A program made the position numbers and the translations under genes. The notes beneath the pieces were generated by a model. The model was not told where the DNA came from, did not search any database, and saw nothing but the letters and a program-made list of their open reading frames with translations. 64,000 bases of DNA from Sva-07 sp963728195 (GTDB taxonomy: Bacteria > Actinomycetota > Acidimicrobiia > Acidimicrobiales > Ilumatobacteraceae), in contig CAVSIX010000009.1 in assembly GCA_963728195.1 (NCBI GenBank), positions 186,001 through 250,000 on the forward strand. Direction: 5' to 3'. Within the stretch, counting starts at the first letter, position 1. Each line of letters starts with the position of its first letter. Shown here piece by piece: positions 1 to 6,584 of this stretch.

Positions 1-267
1 CAATGCGTGGGCCGTCATCGGCACCCAGGATCCGTCGATCAGCACGTGCACCTGCCCCATCGTGGTGAAGTTCCGCCACCACGATTTCGTGTCGGGCTGG
101 CCGACGGCCACGACCAGGCCGTTGTTGGTGTCGGCGTACTGCACCGGCAGCGTGTACTCCGTGCCCGTCCGGGCGCCCTGGTACCGGATCACCGCCAACT
201 TTGCGGACAGCAATCGGTGCAACGGCGACTCGAGGACCTTTTCGACGACGGTGTTCGCGAAGCCCAT
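1..267 (-). CDS. Deazaflavin-dependent nitroreductase-like protein, N-terminal part (runs off left edge)
   Basis: Only the first 89 codons lie in the window; the gene continues leftwards. The ATG is at 265-267 on the minus strand. The protein opens MGFANTVVEKVLESPLHRLL and then has an RYQGARTGTEYTLPVQY stretch followed by VVAVGQPDTKSWWRNF. A small beta-barrel start of this kind with an arginine-threonine-rich loop and the WWRN segment is typical of the DUF385/nitroreductase family, which binds F420 or flavin in actinobacteria. Substrate unknown. It is transcribed away from the VOC gene that follows, with 66 bp between them. The family call is from memory of the motif and cannot be confirmed with the C-terminal half missing. 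Confidence 0.7.
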   Translation of the reverse strand, partial: MGFANTVVEKVLESPLHRLLSAKLAVIRYQGARTGTEYTLPVQYADTNNGLVVAVGQPDTKSWWRNFTTMGQVHVLIDGSWVPMTAHAL

Positions 268-333
268 GCACCCCGAACATACGCGCTGCACGACATGACC
301 GGAAGCCCCGCACGCGTGCGACATGATGGAGCG

Positions 334-738
334 ATGGCACGAACGATCCAGATCACCGTCGACGCCGCTGGCCCCCGCAGGCTCGCCGAGTTCTGGTGCG
401 AGGTGCTCGGCTACGTCGAGCAGCCCCCACCCGAGGGCTTCGACACGTGGGAGGCGGCGCTCGATGCGTTCGGCATCGACCGCACCGATCCCGATCGCGC
501 CTTCGCGATCGTCGATCCGGAGGGCCTCGGCCCGCGCATGTTCTTCCAGAAGGTGCCCGAGGGCAAGACGGCGAAGAACCGGATGCACCTCGACGTCCGC
601 GTCGACCCGTCCGAGCGTCGCTCACGTGCCGACGAGCTGATCGCGCTCGGGGCCACCTTCGTCGCCGAGTTCGACCGGCCCGAGGGTCAGTGGATCACGC
701 TGCTCGATCCGGAGGGCAACGAGTTCTGTCTCGACTGA
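334..738 (+). CDS. VOC (glyoxalase/bleomycin-resistance) family protein
   Basis: A 134-residue single-domain protein starting MARTIQITVDAAGP. It contains LAEFWCEVLGY near the N-terminus (the helix after the first beta strand of the vicinal-oxygen-chelate fold), a central MFFQKVPEGKTAKNRMHLDV segment with the family's H-x-D strand, and ends ITLLDPEGNEFCLD, the usual C-terminal metal-side motif with glutamate. One such protein supplies one beta-alpha-beta-beta-beta pair and usually dimerises. The frame stays open far upstream, but only the ATG at 334 gives a normal family N-terminus. Reaction unknown; these proteins range from glyoxalases to extradiol dioxygenases and antibiotic-binding proteins. 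Confidence 0.85.
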   Translation: MARTIQITVDAAGPRRLAEFWCEVLGYVEQPPPEGFDTWEAALDAFGIDRTDPDRAFAIVDPEGLGPRMFFQKVPEGKTAKNRMHLDVRVDPSERRSRADELIALGATFVAEFDRPEGQWITLLDPEGNEFCLD

Positions 739-759
739 CGTGATCGCGGTCGGCGATCG

Positions 760-1665
760 TCAGCCGGCGGTCGGGTCGGCGATGCGATCGGCAATGTCGA
801 GCATCTGCCGACCGACCGATTGCAGGCCGATCTTCGTTGCGACGAGCCCGGTCGACACGCGCTCGACGACGCCCCACTCCCAGATGGCCGTTGCGTCGAG
901 CCCGCAGCGTCGGGCCATCCAGCGGGCGGTGGCCAGCGTGTCCGCAGCCATCGGTTCGTCCGGATCCTCGCGCAACACGACGCCGAGGTCGTACTCCGCC
1001 TCGGCGAGCAGCCCGTCGGGGTCGACGAGCTTGAAGGTGTCGCCCGCTTGCAGCGTGTTCCACTGCTGGACGTCGCCGTGGACGAGCACAGCCCGTTCGT
1101 CGTCGTGGGCGACCCGCCGCCGCTCGGCGCAGGCGATCGCATGGTCGACAGTGCGACGCGCACACGGCTCGTCGAGCTCGCTCCACGTGGTTGCGATGAA
1201 CTCGATCAGCGACTCCGCCTTGTCGGCGCCGGTGGGCAGCCCTGCGTCGGGCGCCGGTCGCCAGATGCGCGAGGCAGCGTCGCACTGGATCGGCAGGCGC
1301 TGTTCGTAGGGCAACTTCAGGGCGAACAATGACGGTCCCAGCCGTTCCATCAGCAGGGCGCCTCGGGCAGGATCGTGGCGGTAGAGGATCGGACACCCGC
1401 CGCCATCGGCCAACCGGAGCACCGTCGCTTCGTGGTCGTCGAGTGCGCCTGTGCGTCGCGGCACCAGCACCTTGAGAATCGCCGGCGTGCCGTCTGCCAG
1501 TTTCGCCTCCGCGACGAACGCCTCGGTGCCCTCGTCGAAACTCCGCCCAACCGCAATCGCCCAGTCGTGCTCGAGCTCTCGGACGAGATCGACCAGCCCG
1601 TCGAGCCACGGCGCCTGACCTTCGGCGACCGCGCGATTGCGGACCACGTCGGACACCTCCACCAT
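760..1665 (-). CDS. Aminoglycoside/hydroxyurea phosphotransferase-like kinase (APH(6) type)
   Basis: A 301-residue protein kinase-fold small-molecule kinase. The N-lobe reads WAIAVGRSFDEGTEAFVAEA followed by GTPAILKVLVP, which carries the likely ATP-binding lysine. The catalytic loop is VLVHGDVQQWNTLQ (HGD...N) and the metal-binding motif is LVDPDGLLAEAEYDLG. This matches the streptomycin 6-kinase/hydroxyurea kinase group better than APH(3'). The start is the ATG at 1663-1665; an open frame continues upstream but is low-complexity Arg/Ser-rich and looks non-coding. It is divergent from the ArsR gene with a 65-bp gap. Whether it confers resistance or phosphorylates a native metabolite cannot be told from sequence. 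Confidence 0.82.
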   Translation of the reverse strand: MVEVSDVVRNRAVAEGQAPWLDGLVDLVRELEHDWAIAVGRSFDEGTEAFVAEAKLADGTPAILKVLVPRRTGALDDHEATVLRLADGGGCPILYRHDPARGALLMERLGPSLFALKLPYEQRLPIQCDAASRIWRPAPDAGLPTGADKAESLIEFIATTWSELDEPCARRTVDHAIACAERRRVAHDDERAVLVHGDVQQWNTLQAGDTFKLVDPDGLLAEAEYDLGVVLREDPDEPMAADTLATARWMARRCGLDATAIWEWGVVERVSTGLVATKIGLQSVGRQMLDIADRIADPTAG

Positions 1666-1720
1666 GCGCTGCTCATCGTGCCAGACGCACGGTGTGCGAG
1701 TGGTGCCGGTATCAGATAAG

Positions 1721-1740
1721 GTACAACCAAATGGTTGTAC
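1721..1740. promoter_or_regulatory. Operator-like inverted repeat over the ArsR start codon
   Basis: A perfect 8-bp inverted repeat, GTACAACC and GGTTGTAC, separated by AAAT. The ATG of the ArsR-type regulator (1731) lies inside it. A repressor dimer bound here would block both transcription and the start region, a common autoregulatory arrangement for winged-helix regulators. The palindrome is seen directly; its binding partner is inferred. Confidence 0.65.
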
Positions 1741-2105
1741 AAACTGCCACCGGCCCGGCGATCGGAACCGAGATCGAGACCGAGATCGACCGGATCTTCC
1801 AGGCGCTCGCCGACCGGACCCGTCGCGACATCGTCCGGCGCACGATGACCGACGACGCGTCGGTGTCGATGCTCGCACGGCGCTACGACATGAGCTTCGC
1901 TGCGGTCCAGAAGCACGTCGCCGTGCTCGAACGCGCCCACCTCGTCACCAAGCGGCGTCGTGGCCGCGAGCAACTCGTACGCAGCGATCCGATCACCGTT
2001 CATCGAGCACGACAGTTGCTCGACCAGCTGGAATCGATGTGGCGTGACCGCCTCGACCGGCTGGGCAACCTCCTCGACTCACCACCGCAAAGCGAGCACC
2101 CATGA
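1731..2105 (+). CDS. ArsR-family winged-helix transcriptional regulator
   Basis: A 124-residue regulator beginning MVVQTATGPAIG. The fold signature is IDRIFQALADRTRRDIVRRT followed by SVSMLARRYDMSFAAVQKHV, the recognition helix, and ERAHLVTKRRRGREQLV, the wing. No metal-binding cysteines are visible, so it belongs to the metal-independent ArsR class that is normally paired with SRPBCC/AHSA1 proteins. It overlaps the next gene by 4 bp (ATGA), so the two are translated together. The ATG at 1731 is preferred over an in-frame start 39 bp upstream because the operator-like palindrome and normal family length fit it. Confidence 0.9.
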   Translation: MVVQTATGPAIGTEIETEIDRIFQALADRTRRDIVRRTMTDDASVSMLARRYDMSFAAVQKHVAVLERAHLVTKRRRGREQLVRSDPITVHRARQLLDQLESMWRDRLDRLGNLLDSPPQSEHP

Positions 2106-2587
2106 CCGTCACCGATGTCCGCAAGGATCCCTCCACCCTCACGATGGAGATCGTGTCCGAGTTCCCCGCACCGATCGACCGCATCTGGCAGTTCGTCGCC
2201 GATCCCCGTCAGCTCGAACGTTGGTGGGGCCCGCCGACGCATCCTGCGACCTTCACCGACTTCGATCTTGCGCCCGGCGGTCGTGTCTCGTACTTCATGA
2301 CCGGACCCGACGGCGAGCGGTATCACGGCTGGTGGCGGGTCCACGAGGTGTCGCCGCCGGATCACCTCGAGGTGCAGGACGGATTCGCCGACGACGACGG
2401 CGAGCCGAACCCCGACCTGCCTGTCAACATCATGCGTATCGAACTCGCGCAGGACGGCCCGTCGACGCGGATGACGATCCGCACCACGTTCCCCACGCTC
2501 GACGCGATGGAACAGACGCTGTCGATGGGAGCGGAGGAGGGCATGAAGCAGGCACTCGGCCAGATCGACGCACTTCTTGCCGGGTGA
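2102..2587 (+). CDS. SRPBCC / AHSA1-domain protein
   Basis: A 161-residue START-like domain protein. It has the family opening LTMEIVSEFPAPIDRIWQFV, then RQLERWWGPP, the GGRVSYFMTGPDG strand and a C-terminal amphipathic helix after MEQTLSMGAEEGMKQAL. AHSA1 domains form a helix-grip cavity that binds hydrophobic ligands; ligands are rarely known. The start overlaps the ArsR stop. ArsR plus SRPBCC is a recurrent two-gene module in actinobacteria in which the regulator controls its partner. No enzymatic motif is visible. Confidence 0.9.
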   Translation: MTVTDVRKDPSTLTMEIVSEFPAPIDRIWQFVADPRQLERWWGPPTHPATFTDFDLAPGGRVSYFMTGPDGERYHGWWRVHEVSPPDHLEVQDGFADDDGEPNPDLPVNIMRIELAQDGPSTRMTIRTTFPTLDAMEQTLSMGAEEGMKQALGQIDALLAG

Positions 2588-2613
2588 CCACCTCGCCATG
2601 CGTCAGCGTTCGC

Positions 2614-2850
2614 TCAGTCGACGTAGGGACAGTGGCGGCAGCCGCTCTCGCAGCAGTAGCCGCGCGATGCCAGGAAGTCGGCCGTGAACACGCTGAAGCC
2701 GCTCACCGGGTCGGTGTAGACCGGCTCGCCGCGTCCGAGTGCGGACTCGTGGCGCCGGAGGATCTCAAGTCGCTGCGGGTGTTGTTCCGACAGCCGGCGA
2801 GGGTGTGGCAGCTCGCGCCAGTCGTGGCGGAGCGTCGGCGGAGTCGGCAC
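2614..2850 (-). CDS. DUF5522 cysteine-rich small protein
   Basis: A 78-residue protein ending with the family hallmark YTDPVSGFSVFTADFL, then RGYCCESGCRHCPY: a CC...C..C cluster followed by Pro-Tyr that suggests metal binding. The N-terminal half carries HPRRLSEQHPQRLEILRRHE, also conserved in this family, which places the start at the GTG of 2848-2850. Function unknown. It lies 29 bp downstream of the acyl-CoA ligase on the same strand and is probably co-transcribed with it. It is convergent with the SRPBCC gene. Confidence 0.75.
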   Translation of the reverse strand: MPTPPTLRHDWRELPHPRRLSEQHPQRLEILRRHESALGRGEPVYTDPVSGFSVFTADFLASRGYCCESGCRHCPYVD

Positions 2851-2879
2851 CGCATCATGATGGCGACCCGGGCGCAGCT

Positions 2880-4448
2880 TCACACGTTGCTGGTGCGGCC
2901 CTCCCAGTAGGGCTTGCGCAGGTCGCGCTTGAGGATCTTGCCCGAGCCGGTCTTCGGAAGCTCGTCGAGCCACGAGATCGACCGCGGGATCTTGTAACTC
3001 GCGAGGTGCTCGCGTGAGTGCGCCTTGACGCCAGCTTCGTCGAGATCCGACCCCTCACGCTTGACGATCACGGCGTGCACCAGCTCGCCCCAGTCGTCGC
3101 TCGGGATGCCGAACACCGCCGCTTCGTAGATGTCGGGATGCGACTCGAGCGCCGCTTCGATCTCCGCTGGATAGATGTTCATCCCACCCGAGATGATCAT
3201 GTCCTTCTTGCGGTCGCAGATGTAGAGGAACCCCTCGTCGTCGCGATAGGCGATGTCGCCCACGGTCTGGAACCCGTCGCGGTGGTCCTCCTCGAACTTG
3301 TCGTGCTGCTTGTAGTAGTCGGCGAAGACGGCACTCGAGCGCACGAACACCTCGCCTGTTGCATCGGGGCCGGTGTCGGTGACGATGTTGCCGAGCTCGT
3401 CGTACAACCGGATCTCGACCATCGGCGCCTCCTTGCCGCACGATCCCGGCTTGCGCATCTGATCCTCGGGCCGCAGCACCGTGTTGACGCCCAACTCGGT
3501 CGAGCCGTAGATCTCGAACAGCGACTCGGGCGGGAAGTCGGCGACGTACTGCTGCTTGAGGGCGAAGCTCCACGGCGCAGCGTTGGCGATCATCACCCGC
3601 ATCGACGACCGGTCGTACTTCGCCTTCACCTCGTCGGGCAGGTTGCAGATCATCCGGATCGGCGTCGGCGCGGAGAACGTCGAGGTCGCCCGATGGGTCT
3701 GGAGGATGCGCAACCAGTCCTCGGGGTCGAACTTGCGTTGCAGCACGACGGTCTGGCCCATCGCGATCGCGCTGGCGGCGAACCCGCCCGGACCCGAGTG
3801 GTAGAGCGGCCCGGTCGTCAGATAGATGTCGTCGGGCCGGTAGCCGATGTGCTGCATCAGCGCGGCGCCGGCGCGGGGGTCCGCAGCCGTGCGACGGAAT
3901 GCGCCCTTCGGCTTGCCGGTCGTACCCGACGTGTACGTCATCGTGGCGCCGCCCTCGTCGACGTCCGTCCGTTCGAACGTGTCGGTCGACGCTGCGGCGA
4001 CCAGCGGGTCGACCGCCGTCATCCCGTCGGGAGCGTCACCGTCGAACACGAGCAGATTGACCACCTTGGGGATCTCGCTGCGGATCCGCATGAACAGGTC
4101 GGCGAACTCGGCGTCGACGTACACGGTGGAGGCATCGCAGTGGTCGGTGACGTACGCCGCTTCCTCGTCGGACAGCCGGTAATTCAGCGGTACGGCGGTG
4201 GCGCCGATCTTGCGAGTCGCACTGGTCAACTCGAGGATGCCGGTCGAGTTCTGCCCGCACCACACGACCTTGTCGCCCGGTTTCACACCGAGACCGTCGA
4301 GCACGTGGACGAGCTGGTTGGCCCGATCCTCGAACTGCGCGAACGTCAGCGTGCGAACGTCGTCGCTGCCGGTCACCCCCGTGCGGTCGTCGACGATCGC
4401 GGTCTTGTCCGGTTGTGCTGCGGCGAGCGCAGTCAGCAGATCCCCCAT
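2880..4448 (-). CDS. AMP-dependent acyl-CoA synthetase/ligase
   Basis: A 522-residue ANL-superfamily enzyme that adenylates a carboxylic acid and transfers it to CoA. Motifs in order: TYTSGTTGKPKG (phosphate loop), LYHSGPGGF, the YGSTELG motif, GEVFVRSSAVF, the hinge DRKKDMIISGGMNIYPAEIE and the C-terminal catalytic lysine in PKTGSGKILKRDLR. Length and motif spacing are those of FadD-type medium/long-chain or aromatic-acid ligases; substrate cannot be assigned. A DUF5522 gene follows after 29 bp. The RidA gene lies 87 bp upstream on the same strand. Confidence 0.93.
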   Translation of the reverse strand: MGDLLTALAAAQPDKTAIVDDRTGVTGSDDVRTLTFAQFEDRANQLVHVLDGLGVKPGDKVVWCGQNSTGILELTSATRKIGATAVPLNYRLSDEEAAYVTDHCDASTVYVDAEFADLFMRIRSEIPKVVNLLVFDGDAPDGMTAVDPLVAAASTDTFERTDVDEGGATMTYTSGTTGKPKGAFRRTAADPRAGAALMQHIGYRPDDIYLTTGPLYHSGPGGFAASAIAMGQTVVLQRKFDPEDWLRILQTHRATSTFSAPTPIRMICNLPDEVKAKYDRSSMRVMIANAAPWSFALKQQYVADFPPESLFEIYGSTELGVNTVLRPEDQMRKPGSCGKEAPMVEIRLYDELGNIVTDTGPDATGEVFVRSSAVFADYYKQHDKFEEDHRDGFQTVGDIAYRDDEGFLYICDRKKDMIISGGMNIYPAEIEAALESHPDIYEAAVFGIPSDDWGELVHAVIVKREGSDLDEAGVKAHSREHLASYKIPRSISWLDELPKTGSGKILKRDLRKPYWEGRTSNV

Positions 4449-4535
4449 GGCGCAGTCGTACCACCTGGGCGTCGTTCCGCTCGACGCGGACGTGCATCGG
4501 GACGGCCGACCTGGCAGACGTGGCCGCCCAGGCCG

Positions 4536-4922
4536 TCAGTCGGCCGGCTTGAGTGCGGTGAGCTCGATCTCGACGCGCATCCGCGGATCCGAGAGCCCGA
4601 CCACCATCATCGTGGCGGCGGGCCGGGCGCTGGCGAAGTAGCGGCGTAGCGACGGCCAGCACGCCTCGAAGTCGTCGGCGTTCGCCAGCAGATAGCGGAC
4701 CCTGACGACATCGGCTGCGCACGAGCCGGCGCGTACGAGGGCGTCGTCGATGTTGGCGATCGTCCGATCGACCTGCTCGACGATGTCGTCGGAGATCGTC
4801 ATCGTCGTGTAGTCGAAACCCGTCGTGCCGGCGACGAACACCCATCGGCCGTCGACGACGGCGCGCGAGTAGCCGATCGCCTCCTCGAATTCGCTGCCCT
4901 GGGAGATGCGTTCACGGCTCAT
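4536..4922 (-). CDS. RidA/YjgF family protein
   Basis: A 128-residue member of the Rid family, whose archetype hydrolyses reactive enamine/imine intermediates released by PLP enzymes. It shows GYSRAVVDGRWVFVAGTTG, then IVEQVDRTIANIDDALVRAG, VVRVRYLLAN and the C-terminal MMVVGLSDPRMRVEIELTAL. The arginine in MRVEIE sits where RidA has its substrate-carboxylate-binding Arg, so activity is plausible. Its start lies 16 bp from the stop of the thpR gene; both are on the minus strand and probably form one transcript. Confidence 0.9.
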   Translation of the reverse strand: MSRERISQGSEFEEAIGYSRAVVDGRWVFVAGTTGFDYTTMTISDDIVEQVDRTIANIDDALVRAGSCAADVVRVRYLLANADDFEACWPSLRRYFASARPAATMMVVGLSDPRMRVEIELTALKPAD

Positions 4923-4938
4923 GGCCGCAGCTTGTCAG

Positions 4939-5436
4939 TCAGTGGGTGGGCCAGCACGTGAGGGTTTCGTAGACCGCACCCTCGGCGGTGAGCGTGCTCG
5001 CGACGAGGGCGATCTCGTCGACCTCGAACTCGGCCTCGAGAAGCCGCCCGGCGCTGCGCGAAGGACGAGCACGACGCGCGAGGCGGGCCAACGTGAGATG
5101 ACCGAGGAACCGGCGCCGTTCCCGCTCGGTGCCGATGCCTCGGGTGGCGGCGCGCACGACGTCGGCGACCTCGTCGACCCCTGCGACCGGCACCACCAGC
5201 GAGCGCTCGGCCAGCACGTCGATCGACGGACCGAGCTGCGCGATGGCCCGCGGCAGCGACACCTGGTCGAGCGCGTCGGTCACCTCGTCGACGTCGGCAT
5301 CGCCGAGGAACCGCAGCGTGATGTGCAGGTTCTCCGGCTTCACCCACTTCACGCCCTGATCGCGCGGACGCTCGAGGTCGTGCAACTGCTCGAGCACCCG
5401 CTCGGGCGGCCAGACGGCGACGAAGAGCCGGGTCAT
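4939..5436 (-). CDS. thpR: RNA 2',3'-cyclic phosphodiesterase (2H phosphoesterase)
   Basis: A 165-residue two-histidine phosphoesterase. Both catalytic H-x-T/S-x motifs are present: HITLRFLG at about residue 38 and HLTLAR at about residue 112. The N-terminus MTRLFVAVWPPERV is typical of the ThpR (LigT-like) group, which hydrolyses 2',3'-cyclic phosphate RNA ends to 2'-phosphate. It is the first gene after the first pair of palindromic repeats, which end 39 bp upstream of its start, and it is followed closely by the RidA gene. Confidence 0.92.
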   Translation of the reverse strand: MTRLFVAVWPPERVLEQLHDLERPRDQGVKWVKPENLHITLRFLGDADVDEVTDALDQVSLPRAIAQLGPSIDVLAERSLVVPVAGVDEVADVVRAATRGIGTERERRRFLGHLTLARLARRARPSRSAGRLLEAEFEVDEIALVASTLTAEGAVYETLTCWPTH

Positions 5437-5475
5437 CGACCCCAGTGTGGCAACGGTTCGCCGCAGTCAGCCCAG

Positions 5476-5576
5476 CGATGAGCGAAAAGCCGGGATCTGG
5501 TCGGTTCGCTCATCGGTGGGGCGGGTGGGCTGCGTGCGATGAGCGAAAAGCCGGGATCTGGTCGGTTCGCTCATCG
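5476..5576 (-). repeat. Tandem pair of intergenic palindromes, locus 1 (61-nt period)
   Basis: Two identical 40-nt units at 5476-5515 and 5537-5576. Each has arms CGATGAGCGAA and TTCGCTCATCG around an 18-nt centre; the units are separated by 21 nt. The pair begins 32 nt after the stop of the desaturase gene. The same design recurs at 28361-28461, 29507-29607 and, as one unit, 31616-31652. Strand is given relative to the preceding gene, since the centre sequence reads antisense to it. It could act as a terminator, mRNA 3'-end stabiliser or REP-like element. Confidence 0.9.
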
Positions 5577-5608
5577 GTGCGCGCGCAGGCGCATGGGAGA
5601 TGGGCAGG

Positions 5609-6526
5609 TCAGGCGTTGGCGAGGGCGGCGTCGCGCTTGTCGGCGAAGCGCTTGGCGACCTTCTCGCTGGTGGCGAGACGCTTCATCAGGCGTTCCTGGG
5701 CGGCGGCGCCTTCACCGGACAGACCGGTGATCTTGTCGGCACCCCACTGTCGCAGCACGACCGGGGCGAGGATCTGCTCGTGGTGGATCTGCAGGTCGTA
5801 GATGCCGGCGCGGGCGATCAGTGCGGCATGACGGTCGAAGTCGGGGATCCCGGTGCCGGGCATCGCGAAACTGCGCACCTGCTTCTCCATCGCCACCATC
5901 ATCGTGTTCGGATCGACCTCGATCGCAGCGGCGGCGAGGTCGCGGTAGAAGAGCTGGTGGAGGTTCTCGTCGCTGCCGACGCGCTTCATCACCTCGTAGC
6001 CGACCGGGTCACCCAGCAGCGCACCGGTGTTGCGGTGCGAGATGCGAGTCGCCAGCTCCTGCAGGGCGAGGTAGATGAATCCCTCGTGCAGGGGCGGGTC
6101 CGGCGTCTCGCCACCCGACACCTGGGCCATGCGCGAGCGCTCGAGCTCGACGGGATCGATCGCCCGCGTCGTCATCAGGTAGCCGTAGATCGCCATCGAG
6201 TGGCGGCCCTCCTCGGCGGTCCACCGCCGCACCCACGTGCCCCACGCACCGTCCTTGCCGAACATGCGCTCGACGGAGCGGAAGTAGTAGGGGAGGTTGT
6301 CCTCGGTCAGCAGGTTGACGAGCAGCGCACTGCGCACCTCGGGCCCGATCTCGTGGCCATCGAGGTCGGCGTCGTCGGGCGACCATGGCGTACCGGACTC
6401 GTGGTCGCGCCCGCGGCCATAGGGCACGTAGTCGTGCGGGAACCATTCCTTGGTGGTCGCGAGATGGCGCTCGAGGAGCGCTTCGGCGACGGGCGTCAGC
6501 TCGTGCAGGATCTCCGATTCGTTCAC
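5609..6526 (-). CDS. Acyl-ACP desaturase (ferritin-like diiron)
   Basis: A 305-residue soluble stearoyl-ACP-desaturase-type enzyme. The diiron ligands are visible in three helices: TEDNLPYYFRSVERMFG, TAEEGRHSMAIYGYL (E-E-x-x-H) and SDENLHQLFYRDL (D-E-x-x-H). This is the DesA1/DesA2-like actinobacterial family, which introduces a double bond into acyl-ACP chains for membrane or wax lipids. The GTG at 6524-6526 gives the usual N-terminus (ESEILHELTPVAEALLERHL); a GTG three codons earlier is possible. A palindromic operator-like site sits 11-28 bp upstream, and a palindrome pair follows the stop. Confidence 0.88.
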   Translation of the reverse strand: MNESEILHELTPVAEALLERHLATTKEWFPHDYVPYGRGRDHESGTPWSPDDADLDGHEIGPEVRSALLVNLLTEDNLPYYFRSVERMFGKDGAWGTWVRRWTAEEGRHSMAIYGYLMTTRAIDPVELERSRMAQVSGGETPDPPLHEGFIYLALQELATRISHRNTGALLGDPVGYEVMKRVGSDENLHQLFYRDLAAAAIEVDPNTMMVAMEKQVRSFAMPGTGIPDFDRHAALIARAGIYDLQIHHEQILAPVVLRQWGADKITGLSGEGAAAQERLMKRLATSEKVAKRFADKRDAALANA

Positions 6527-6536
6527 CCGAATCACC

Positions 6537-6554
6537 CTACCGACCAGTAGGTAG
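6537..6554. promoter_or_regulatory. Imperfect palindrome upstream of the desaturase, TetR-operator-like
   Basis: CTACCGACC followed directly by AGTAGGTAG: an 18-bp dyad with 7 of 9 positions matching. It lies between the desaturase start (6526) and the next gene's stop (6585). The size and symmetry resemble sites for TetR regulators that control fatty-acid genes in actinobacteria. No such regulator is in the window, so assignment is inference. Confidence 0.35.
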
Positions 6555-6584
6555 AAGGTCCACTCGCGCAGGCGGATCGGGTGA

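Noticed and set aside
5476..5576. CRISPR-like look of the paired repeats (repeat-spacer-repeat)
   Set aside because: Only two units per locus, fixed 21-nt spacers, and perfect palindromes; no cas genes nearby.
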